From NCBI GenBank assembly GCA_964525815.1, contig CAZGJQ010000103.1, positions 1 through 6,297 on the forward strand: a DNA stretch of 6,297 bases, read 5' to 3'. The translations under genes and the position numbers were made by a program. A model generated the notes under the pieces. The model searched no databases and had not been told where the DNA came from. It was given only the letters and a program-made list of their open reading frames with translations. The stretch is from UBA1049 sp964525815 (GTDB lineage: Bacteria; Bacillota; Clostridia; Oscillospirales; CAG-382). Shown here in pieces: positions 1-5,263 of this stretch (position 1 is the first letter of the stretch; each line of letters begins with the position of its first letter).

Positions 1-31
1 AGCTGTAAACAGCGGTCTTATAAAGAAATAA
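1..31 (+). CDS. 3' tail of an unidentified upstream gene (partial)
   Basis: The window opens inside whatever precedes leuB. Reading from base 2 gives A-V-N-S-G-L-I-K-K and a TAA stop at 29-31. Reading from base 1 gives an alternative open tail with a stop at 79-81, and the third frame stops at once. The Gly-Leu-Ile...Lys-Lys ending loosely recalls the C-terminus of the isopropylmalate isomerase small subunit (LeuD), which often sits just upstream of leuB, but nine residues are too few to identify it. A small hairpin (CGGCA, loop TGTG, TGCCG, 51-64) lies between this tail and the leuB ribosome binding site. It has no U-tract and does not look like a terminator, so leuB is probably the last gene of a leucine operon entering from the left. 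Confidence 0.3.
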   Translation, partial: AVNSGLIKK

Positions 32-84
32 GCATTATGGTTTTTACTCCCGGCATGTGTGCCGAGGAAAGGAGCGTATAAATT

Positions 85-1134
85 ATGAATATTAATATTG
101 CACTTATTAAGGGAGACGGAATAGGTCCCGAGATTGTGGACAGCGCAACAAGGGTGCTGGACAAGGTATGCAAGAAATACAGACATAAAATAACCTATAC
201 AAGCCTGCTCGCAGGAGGATGCTCGATTGACGAATACGGAATACCGCTTATGCAGGCGACCATAAATGCGGCGCTGCGCAGCGACAGCGTTCTGCTCGGA
301 GCCGTGGGAGGTCCGAAGTGGGATTCACTTCCCGGTCATCTGCGCCCCGAACGGGCTTTACTCGGTCTGCGTAAGGAGCTGGGCTTGTATGCAAACATAA
401 GACCGGTTAAGCTGTATAAGGCACTTTCCGGACGCTGCCCGCTCCGCAACACCGAGAGCTTTGATATCGTAATCGTAAGGGAGCTTACGGGAGGGATCTA
501 TTTCGGCAACAGCGGAAGAATAATGGGAGAGAACGGTGAGGAGGCCTTTGACACCGAGACATACAGCGTTACGGAGATAGAAAGAATAGGGCGTACCGCA
601 TTCGAATACGCCAGAAAGCGCAACAAAAAGGTAACCAGTGTGGATAAGGCGAATGTGCTGGAGAGCTCAAGGCTGTGGCGGGAGGTTATGCATGCTCTCG
701 CAGAGGAATATACGGATATTGAGTTCAGCGATATGCTGGTGGACAACGCCGCAATGCAGCTTATACGCAATCCGATGCAGTTTGATGTTATTGTTACCTC
801 CAATATGTTCGGGGATATTCTGTCAGACGAGGCGTCTCAGCTTACCGGCTCCATAGGTCTGCTGCCCTCCGCTTCTCTCGGCTCTAATCTAAGAGGTATG
901 TATGAGCCTATACACGGCTCGGCGCCCGACATTGTCGGAAAAGGGATCGCAAACCCGATAGCGACCATACTTTCGGTGGCAATGATGCTTTCTTATTCAT
1001 TTAAACTGGAGAAGGAAGCCAAGGATATCGAAAACGCCGTGGAAACGGTGCTGAACAACGGATTTCTGACCGCGGACATAGGCGGAAAGCTTACGACCGA
1101 TGAAATAACAGAAAAAATCTTAGAGCAGATATAA
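85..1134 (+). CDS. leuB: 3-isopropylmalate dehydrogenase
   Basis: Catalyses NAD+-dependent oxidation and decarboxylation of (2R,3S)-3-isopropylmalate to 2-oxoisocaproate, the third step of leucine biosynthesis, in the cytoplasm. The 349-residue length is normal for the family. Visible motifs are DGIGPE at 11-16, LLGAVGGPKWD at 70-80, substrate-binding Arg96, Arg106 and Arg132, catalytic Tyr139 in GGIYFG, catalytic Lys188 in DKANVLE, metal-binding Asp220, Asp244 and Asp248 (in DNAAMQLI and MFGDILSDEA), and HGSAPDI at 277-283. Asp282 there marks NAD+ rather than NADP+ use and separates it from isocitrate dehydrogenase. The start is fixed by an in-frame TAA at 79-81 and a GGAAAGGAG ribosome binding site about 10 bases upstream. 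No promoter is seen in the 84 bases before it, so it is probably transcribed from an operon promoter to the left. A strong terminator follows the stop. Confidence 0.97.
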   Translation: MNINIALIKGDGIGPEIVDSATRVLDKVCKKYRHKITYTSLLAGGCSIDEYGIPLMQATINAALRSDSVLLGAVGGPKWDSLPGHLRPERALLGLRKELGLYANIRPVKLYKALSGRCPLRNTESFDIVIVRELTGGIYFGNSGRIMGENGEEAFDTETYSVTEIERIGRTAFEYARKRNKKVTSVDKANVLESSRLWREVMHALAEEYTDIEFSDMLVDNAAMQLIRNPMQFDVIVTSNMFGDILSDEASQLTGSIGLLPSASLGSNLRGMYEPIHGSAPDIVGKGIANPIATILSVAMMLSYSFKLEKEAKDIENAVETVLNNGFLTADIGGKLTTDEITEKILEQI

Positions 1135-1145
1135 AAATCAAAAAT

Positions 1146-1188
1146 TACGGCGCTTCTAAAACAGGAGGCGCCGTATTGATATTTATTT
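1146..1188 (+). terminator. Intrinsic terminator of leuB
   Basis: Arms TACGGCGC (1146-1153) and GCGCCGTA (1168-1175) pair perfectly. Four more pairs (TTCT with GGAG, including two G-U) extend the stem to 12 base pairs around an AAAACA loop. A T-rich but interrupted tail follows (TTGATATTTATTT). It begins 11 bases after the leuB stop, so it should separate leuB from the regulator operon. Confidence 0.85.
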
Positions 1189-1204
1189 AAAAATATTATA
1201 TAAT
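1176..1204 (+). promoter_or_regulatory. Sigma-A type promoter of the Crp/Fnr regulator operon
   Basis: A TTGATA -35 box (1176-1181) and a perfect TATAAT -10 box (1199-1204) are separated by exactly 17 bases. The -35 box starts directly after the leuB terminator stem, so the terminator tail and the promoter share sequence. Transcription should start near 1211, giving a leader of only about 14 bases made up almost entirely of the ribosome binding site AGGGGGGA. No GTGA-N5-TCAC box like those near 4059-4109 is seen here, so there is no visible sign of autoregulation. Confidence 0.8.
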
Positions 1205-1224
1205 TGTAAAAAGGGGGGATAATT

Positions 1225-1929
1225 ATGCGCCGAAGCAACGATAACAGGCATAACACACATAATAAAAGTACTGAAATTGAATATGAAAAATACTTTCCTT
1301 TTTGGAAGCATCTTTCGGACAGCGAAAAGGAGGTTCTAAGGATAAATACAAGAACAGTCAGGTTTTTGAAGAGCGAGAACATACATAACGGCGGCAGCGA
1401 CTGTATCGGAATGCTGCTTGTGAAAAAGGGTAACCTGCGTACCTATATGCTCTCCGAGGACGGCAGGGAGATAACACTGTACCGGATTTTTGAGGGCGAG
1501 GTATGTATTCTATCTGCTTCCTGTGTGTTAAAGAGCATTACCTTCGATGTTTTTATAGACGCCGAGGAGGACAGCGAGGTCATGCTTATAAGCGCTCCCG
1601 CAATTTCCGGGCTTATGGAGAGCAATGTCTATGTTGAGTGCTTCGCCTACAAGCTTACGGCGGCTCGGTTTTCAAACGTAATGTGGGCAATGCAGCAAAT
1701 TCTTTTTATGAGCTTTGACCGCAGACTGGCTCTTTTTCTGTATGAGGAGCTTAAAAAAACGGACGGGGACACCGTTTTTTTAACTCATGAGCAGGTGGCA
1801 AAATACATGGGCAGCGCAAGAGAGGTGGTCACCCGTATGCTTAAGTACTTCGTTTCGGAGGGCATTGCCGAGCTTTCCAGAGGCGGCATCAGGATAATCG
1901 ATATGGAAAAGTTGAAGAGGTTGATATAA
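1225..1929 (+). CDS. Crp/Fnr-family transcriptional regulator
   Basis: A 234-residue cytoplasmic DNA-binding regulator. Residues about 20-130 form the cyclic-nucleotide-binding-like beta-roll (LLVKKGNLRTYMLSEDGREI at 64-83, then FEGEVCILSASC). Residues about 135-165 form the long dimerisation helix, and 186-226 the winged helix-turn-helix (LTHEQVAKYMGSAREVVTRM, then a GGIRIID wing). Arg199, Glu200 and Arg204 match Arg180, Glu181 and Arg185 of E. coli CRP, which read the GTGA half-site; FNR-type proteins lack the first Arg. There is no N-terminal Fnr cysteine cluster. Cysteines are Cys60, Cys94, Cys100 and Cys139, and Cys94-x5-Cys100 lies in the effector domain, so thiol-based sensing is possible but unproven. 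The beta-roll lacks a clear cAMP-binding signature. A strong AGGGGGGA ribosome binding site precedes the ATG. It likely heads an operon with the next two genes (39- and 13-base gaps) and probably controls the nearby trxA/peroxiredoxin promoters. Confidence 0.9.
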   Translation: MRRSNDNRHNTHNKSTEIEYEKYFPFWKHLSDSEKEVLRINTRTVRFLKSENIHNGGSDCIGMLLVKKGNLRTYMLSEDGREITLYRIFEGEVCILSASCVLKSITFDVFIDAEEDSEVMLISAPAISGLMESNVYVECFAYKLTAARFSNVMWAMQQILFMSFDRRLALFLYEELKKTDGDTVFLTHEQVAKYMGSAREVVTRMLKYFVSEGIAELSRGGIRIIDMEKLKRLI

Positions 1930-1968
1930 ATATACATGTTTAATACCGCAGATTGAAAGGCGAACATT

Positions 1969-2670
1969 ATGATTCAGTGCAGGGATTTTATCGAAACGGC
2001 GACCGGATTTGATAACACAAAGCACCCATGTATAGACTGGAGTACGGACAATAAAAAATTGCTTGTTAAAGCTCACGAAAGGTATGTTTATGAGTATTCC
2101 GATCATTTAATTATGACAAAGATACACCGGGACAACAATGGTGAGTATCCTTTTTCAAAGCTTGATTTCCTCTCGCATAAATTGCAGGAAATAGTTTTCC
2201 CTTTCATAACGCCCGTTTTGTATGCGGCTGATTTTTCCGACAAGGCCTGTCCGTCTTTTTTGATTGAACGAATTGAGCTTGACGAAGGGCATAAAGCATA
2301 TAATAAGCTGCATCAAAAAGAAAAGAAAAACAGCGGCTTCGACTATTTCTATGATTTATCATTCCTCAGAACAGACAGCGAGCCTAAAAAACTGAGTGAC
2401 GGACATATCAATTTCTGCGCAAAGGTAAGAGCAGATTATTCCGGCTCGCTTGAAAAATACGGGATTGCATTCGATTATGCCACCGTCAACCTTACAAAAA
2501 GTAACGGTACTCCGGTTGCCATCGAGATGCATAAATGCCTCCGACCTTATTTGTTTGATTTTAACAGATGCAAGCTGTATTTTGAAAACGAACACAAAAA
2601 CAGAGAAGAGGCAAGCCAAGCCCTGCTGATTTTGGAGCGTATAAATGAAATATGTAAATTTTTAAACTGA
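1969..2670 (+). CDS. Hypothetical protein, no family recognised
   Basis: A 233-residue protein that I do not recognise. It has no signal peptide or membrane segment, is rich in Lys, Asp and aromatic residues, and should be cytoplasmic. Seven cysteines are scattered without a metal-binding pattern. The middle (FPFITPVLYAADF, then SFLIERIELDEGHKAYNKL, about 77-114) and the later stretch (GIAFDYATVNL...GTPVAIEMHK) faintly resemble the hinge and catalytic-loop/metal-loop regions of aminoglycoside-phosphotransferase-like kinases. The HxD and DFG-type residues are not clearly present, so this is only a fold guess. A GAAAGG ribosome binding site lies 7 bases before the ATG. It sits 39 bases after the regulator and 13 bases before the GNAT/HIT gene, so co-transcription is likely. 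The two 60-base lines counted at 2101-2220 are only about 35-40% GC, below leuB and trxA, which suggests acquired DNA. Confidence 0.75.
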   Translation: MIQCRDFIETATGFDNTKHPCIDWSTDNKKLLVKAHERYVYEYSDHLIMTKIHRDNNGEYPFSKLDFLSHKLQEIVFPFITPVLYAADFSDKACPSFLIERIELDEGHKAYNKLHQKEKKNSGFDYFYDLSFLRTDSEPKKLSDGHINFCAKVRADYSGSLEKYGIAFDYATVNLTKSNGTPVAIEMHKCLRPYLFDFNRCKLYFENEHKNREEASQALLILERINEICKFLN

Positions 2671-2683
2671 AGGGGAGAAAAGA

Positions 2684-3631
2684 ATGCTACTAAGATGGGT
2701 AACTATGGAAGACAAGCCCGCATGGCTTGCGCTTTCAAGGGAGTATGACAAGTACATGAGCGAATTAACAACCGATATGGCTCTGTGGTATAAGGGCTAT
2801 GACGATTATATGGATGCTAAAATCAGGCAAAATAACGGCGTTATCGCCATTGACAGAATGTCTGGGAAATGTAACGGATTGATTGCTTTTTCAAAAGAAC
2901 ATAACAGAATAACCTTTTTTGCGATAAGCGAAAGAGCGGATTTTAGCGAAACAGCACGCAGGTTGCTGCTTGTTGCTCTGCGGCAGCTTGATACCCACAA
3001 GAATATTACCGTTCAGCTTCCCATAAGCGTTAATGGTATATTATCGCAAACAACAGCATTTTTTATGAGTAATGGTTTTACTATTACAGGCGAAGGTGTA
3101 GAGTGCGGGGTTAAAGTTCATATATTAATACGAGCTTCAACAAACGAAAAACGGGGTGGTAGCTTTCATTACAATTATGATAAGTATCATAAAATGTCAG
3201 AAAAAGAGCAGTGCCCGGCATGCTTATGTTTGCCAATGCCGGACGGGCTTATTGATATTGTGGAGCTTGAATATTCCTTTGCTACTGGCGAAAGGATTGC
3301 GCAGGGCAGATTGTTCGGAAAGTGCCATGTTTTGATAAAGAACCATTATGTTGATTTTGAGCATATTCCCCACGATGATATGGTCGGTTTTATGAGCGAC
3401 ATACAAAAAGTCGGCAGAGCATTACATAAAGTTTCGGGTGCTGTAAAAATTAATTATGAGCTTCATGCCAATTCGGTTCCGCATATTCAATGCCACTTGT
3501 TTCCCCGTTATCTTGATGACGATTTCCCAAGCGCACCAATTGATTACCGCATTACCGAACCGTCGCCCTATGAAAGCGAGGATGAATACCTGTGGTTTGT
3601 TGAGCAGATGAAGAAAGAATTAATTACCTAA
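2684..3631 (+). CDS. GNAT-like / HIT-like two-domain fusion protein
   Basis: A 315-residue cytoplasmic protein with two parts. Residues 1-150 look like a GNAT acetyltransferase: the N-terminal strand LLRWVTMEDKPAWLAL, central strands CNGLIAFSKEHNRITFFAIS, helix ETARRLLLVALRQL, and the typical late element TTAFFMSNGFTITGEG. The usual acetyl-CoA loop (R/Q-x-x-G-x-G/A) is replaced by ERADFSETA, so catalysis is doubtful. Residues about 175-312 look like a HIT nucleotide-binding domain with CPAC at 177-180, LFGKCHVLIKNH and the signature VPHIQCHLFPR at 265-275. The normal HIT motif is H-x-H-x-H; here it is His267, Gln269, His271, so the central nucleophilic histidine is missing. An AAGGGGAG ribosome binding site precedes the ATG, and the gene starts 13 bases after its neighbour. 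Substrates are unknown; it may bind rather than cleave a nucleotide conjugate. Confidence 0.85.
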   Translation: MLLRWVTMEDKPAWLALSREYDKYMSELTTDMALWYKGYDDYMDAKIRQNNGVIAIDRMSGKCNGLIAFSKEHNRITFFAISERADFSETARRLLLVALRQLDTHKNITVQLPISVNGILSQTTAFFMSNGFTITGEGVECGVKVHILIRASTNEKRGGSFHYNYDKYHKMSEKEQCPACLCLPMPDGLIDIVELEYSFATGERIAQGRLFGKCHVLIKNHYVDFEHIPHDDMVGFMSDIQKVGRALHKVSGAVKINYELHANSVPHIQCHLFPRYLDDDFPSAPIDYRITEPSPYESEDEYLWFVEQMKKELIT

Positions 3632-3642
3632 ATTCCGCAATA

Positions 3643-3670
3643 TAAAAAAGGCCGCTTCCGCAGCCTCTTT
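3643..3670 (-). terminator. Intrinsic terminator of trxA
   Basis: Read on the minus strand, AGGCTGC, loop GGAA (a GNRA tetraloop) and GCGGCCT form a seven-pair stem with one G-U, followed by TTTTTT. On the plus strand the G-U becomes a C-A mismatch and only TTT follows (after a C). The site therefore serves trxA better than the convergent GNAT/HIT gene, although both genes end within about 50 bases of each other and may share it. Confidence 0.8.
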
Positions 3671-3680
3671 GAAATGTTTT

Positions 3681-3992
3681 TTATACATCCAGCATTTTAA
3701 GTAATGCTTCCTTTGACCTCATGCCCACGGCGGTGTCAACCACCTTGCCGTCCTTGATAACAACCAGGGTAGGGATACTCATCACCTGAAACGAGCTGGC
3801 AAGCTCGGGCTGTTCGTCCACATTGACCTTGCCCACCTTTTTGTCGGGAGCCAGTGCGGCTACCTCCTCAACAACAGGCGCTACCATGCGGCAGGGACCG
3901 CACCAGGTCGCCCAGAAGTCTAAAAGCACGGGTTTATCGGAGCGCATTACCTCTTCATCAAAGTTCTCTTTTGTAATTGTTAATACTGCCAT
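3681..3992 (-). CDS. trxA: Thioredoxin
   Basis: A small cytoplasmic dithiol-disulfide oxidoreductase that passes electrons from thioredoxin reductase to target proteins, including many peroxiredoxins. The 103-residue length is standard. The active site WCGPC is at 30-34 (Cys31 and Cys34), preceded by the buried acid Asp25 in LLDFWATW. The cis-proline is Pro74 in MSIPT, followed by the conserved glycine in KDGK. The minus-strand ribosome binding site GAGAAGGAGA lies about 8 bases before the ATG. It is transcribed divergently from the peroxiredoxin gene across a 181-base gap with its own promoter and operator-like repeat, and ends at a GNRA-loop terminator. Thioredoxin reductase is not in the window. 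A role as reductant for the neighbouring peroxiredoxin is inferred from context. Confidence 0.97.
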   Translation of the reverse strand: MAVLTITKENFDEEVMRSDKPVLLDFWATWCGPCRMVAPVVEEVAALAPDKKVGKVNVDEQPELASSFQVMSIPTLVVIKDGKVVDTAVGMRSKEALLKMLDV

Positions 3993-4032
3993 ATCACATC
4001 TCTCCTTCTCAAGTATTATTGTTTACCCCCTT

Positions 4033-4061
4033 ATTATACCCATTTTTCGTCGTGCTTCCGT
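4033..4061 (-). promoter_or_regulatory. Promoter of trxA
   Basis: On the minus strand a perfect TATAAT -10 box (4038 down to 4033) sits upstream of trxA. At 17 bases spacing the -35 position reads ACGGAA (4061 to 4056), a poor match to TTGACA. The expected start is near 4026, giving a leader of about 33 bases. The weak -35 region overlaps the inverted repeat at 4059-4073, which fits a promoter that depends on, or is blocked by, a bound regulator. Confidence 0.65.
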
Positions 4062-4073
4062 GATTTGGTCACA
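4059..4073. promoter_or_regulatory. Crp-like inverted repeat, trxA-proximal operator
   Basis: CGTGATTTGGTCACA contains GTGA-N5-TCAC arms, the CRP/FNR-superfamily half-site, but with a 5-base spacer instead of the usual 6. Its centre (4066) is about 40 bases upstream of the predicted trxA start and 28 bases from the first base of the -10 box. This is the position at which CRP-type activators contact RNA polymerase from over the -35 region. It closely resembles the second repeat at 4095-4109, 36 bases away centre to centre. Confidence 0.65.
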
Positions 4074-4094
4074 AACACCGGTTTTTATTGCCTA

Positions 4095-4109
4095 TGTGAC
4101 TCAGTCACA
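4095..4109. promoter_or_regulatory. Crp-like perfect palindrome, peroxiredoxin-proximal operator
   Basis: TGTGACTCAGTCACA is a perfect inverted repeat of seven bases around a single central C. Its TGTGA and TCACA ends match the CRP half-sites, but the spacer is 5 bases rather than 6. The centre (4102) lies about 42 bases upstream of the predicted peroxiredoxin start and directly abuts the weak -35 region. The Crp/Fnr regulator encoded at 1225-1929 is the obvious candidate to bind it. Confidence 0.7.
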
Positions 4110-4137
4110 GACTAATAGCAATTATTGCTGATATAAT
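4109..4137 (+). promoter_or_regulatory. Extended -10 promoter of the peroxiredoxin-desulfoferrodoxin operon
   Basis: TGATATAAT (4129-4137) is an extended -10 element with a perfect TATAAT at 4132-4137. The -35 position at 17 bases spacing reads AGACTA, which is poor. The expected start is near 4144, giving a leader of about 30 bases with the ribosome binding site GGAGGT at 4161-4166. The palindrome at 4095-4109 ends where the -35 element begins. Confidence 0.7.
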
Positions 4138-4173
4138 TAGGTTAACAAAATTAAAAAAACGGAGGTAAAACAA

Positions 4174-4851
4174 ATGGAAGAGCTTCAAACAGGAAAAATG
4201 CCCCTTATCGGAGACAAGGCACCGAGCTTTACTGCGGTTACAACTCAAGGGGTGATTAAGTTCCCTGAGGACTATAAGGGTAAATGGGTTATCCTTTTTT
4301 CACACCCCGCAGATTTTACTCCTGTCTGTACAACCGAGTTTATGACCTTTGCCACTATGGCGGATGAATTCAAGGCTCTAAACACCGAGCTTATCGGACT
4401 CTCCGTGGATTCCCTGTATGCGCATATCGCATGGCTTAGAAAAATTCAAGAGATTGAATGGAAGGGAATGAAGAATGTAGAGGTTAAGTTCCCGCTTATT
4501 GAGGATATCCGCATGGAGGTTGCGAACAAGTTTGGTATGATTCAGCCCGGACAGTCCAACACCCAGGCGGTAAGAGCCGTTTTTGTCATTGATCCGGATG
4601 CAAAAATCCGTACCATTCTTTATTATCCGCTCTCAACGGGAAGAAATTTTGATGAGATTAAGAGGATTATTCAAGCGCTTCGGAAGGCGGACAAGGATAA
4701 GGTAGCCACTCCGGCAGACTGGCGCCCCGGGGATGATGTGATTATACCTACGGCTGGCTCCTGTGGAACCGCAAAAGAGCGTATGGAGAGCAAGGACGAG
4801 GACAAGTACTGTCTCGACTGGTTTATGTGCTTTAAGAAAGAGAAAAAATAA
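4174..4851 (+). CDS. Peroxiredoxin, archaeal/Prx6-type (AhpC/TSA family)
   Basis: A 225-residue cytoplasmic thiol peroxidase that reduces hydrogen peroxide and organic hydroperoxides. The thioredoxin-fold core starts with IGDKAPSFTAVTTQG at 12-26. The active site is FSHPADFTPVCTTEF with peroxidatic Cys52 and the conserved Pro45 and Thr49; the partner arginine is probably in AVRAVFVIDP. The long C-terminal domain (RPGDDVIIPTAGSCG, then KYCLDWFMCFKK) is the Prx6/archaeal type rather than short AhpC. Cys213 and Cys219 have the same six-residue spacing as Cys207 and Cys213 of the Aeropyrum pernix enzyme, where Cys213 resolves, so a two-cysteine cycle is likely. Cys197 is additional. It has a GGAGGT ribosome binding site, starts an operon with desulfoferrodoxin 18 bases downstream, and is divergent from thioredoxin, its plausible electron donor. 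Confidence 0.93.
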   Translation: MEELQTGKMPLIGDKAPSFTAVTTQGVIKFPEDYKGKWVILFSHPADFTPVCTTEFMTFATMADEFKALNTELIGLSVDSLYAHIAWLRKIQEIEWKGMKNVEVKFPLIEDIRMEVANKFGMIQPGQSNTQAVRAVFVIDPDAKIRTILYYPLSTGRNFDEIKRIIQALRKADKDKVATPADWRPGDDVIIPTAGSCGTAKERMESKDEDKYCLDWFMCFKKEKK

Positions 4852-4869
4852 AAAAGGAGAAGCTTATCT

Positions 4870-5250
4870 ATGTGTGAGACAAAATTTTATCTGTGCAGGC
4901 ATTGCGGGAACCTTATCGGAATGATTCACAGCTCCGGCTTACCCATTTCCTGCTGCGGCGAGCATATGATGCTGCTCAAGGCAAACACTGTTGACGCCAG
5001 CTACGAGAAGCATATTCCCGCTGTAACTGTTGAAGGAGGCAAGGTTACCGTAAATATCGGTTCGGTTGACCACCCGATGACAGAGGAGCACTACATACAG
5101 TGGGTTTATCTCCAGACAGAAAGAGGCGGGCAGCGCAAATGCCTCAGCCCGGGGGAAGCACCCAATGTAACCTTTGCAACGGAGGGCGATAAACCGGTTT
5201 CTGTATATGCATATTGCAACCTGCACGGTCTTTGGTTGAAGGAAATATAA
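4870..5250 (+). CDS. dfx: Desulfoferrodoxin (two-iron superoxide reductase)
   Basis: Reduces superoxide to hydrogen peroxide without releasing oxygen, in the cytoplasm of anaerobes. The 126-residue length matches the two-domain class. The N-terminal desulforedoxin domain has Cys9-x2-Cys12 and the Cys28-Cys29 pair for the FeS4 centre I. The neelaredoxin domain carries centre II with His48, His68, His74, Cys116 and His119. Glu46-Lys47-His48 is the conserved substrate-guiding trio. All iron ligands are present, so it should be active. The start has GGAG about 10 bases upstream, a slightly long spacing. It lies 18 bases after the peroxiredoxin gene without an intervening promoter or terminator, so the enzyme's peroxide product can be removed by its co-expressed neighbour. 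A hairpin terminator follows. Confidence 0.97.
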   Translation: MCETKFYLCRHCGNLIGMIHSSGLPISCCGEHMMLLKANTVDASYEKHIPAVTVEGGKVTVNIGSVDHPMTEEHYIQWVYLQTERGGQRKCLSPGEAPNVTFATEGDKPVSVYAYCNLHGLWLKEI

Positions 5251-5263
5251 TAAAGTAGCATTT

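Noticed and set aside
51..64. Small hairpin CGGCA-TGTG-TGCCG upstream of leuB considered as a terminator or attenuator.
   Set aside because: Five base pairs without a U-tract and no visible leader peptide or alternative structure; the upstream sequence is cut off.
1137..1190. FNR-like elements: ATCAA at 1137-1141 and TTGAT at 1176-1180 flanking the leuB terminator, and TTGAT-N4-ATTTA at the regulator promoter.
   Set aside because: The first pair is too far apart for a single dimer site and would flank a hairpin. The second half-site of the other matches only 3 of 5 bases, and TTGATA is fully accounted for as a -35 box.
993..1382. Minus-strand open frame of 129 codons across the leuB end, terminator and regulator start.
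   Set aside because: It runs through the terminator and promoter of the plus-strand genes and overlaps two well-supported coding regions; no ribosome binding site of note.
1829..1834. A lone GTCAC half-site inside the regulator gene.
   Set aside because: It has no matching GTGA partner at the 5-base spacing and falls within conserved helix-turn-helix codons, so it is likely chance.
3823..4131. Plus-strand open frame of 102 codons running antisense to trxA and through the intergenic region.
   Set aside because: It lies opposite a clear thioredoxin gene, covers the divergent promoters and operators, has no convincing ribosome binding site and encodes a Ser/Thr-rich product unlike any known protein.
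4131..4148. Possible Rex (NADH-sensing repressor) box over the peroxiredoxin start region, from the half-site TTAACAA at 4142-4148.
   Set aside because: The other half (ATATAAT at 4131-4137) matches only 3 of 7 bases of TTGTTAA and is better explained as the -10 box.
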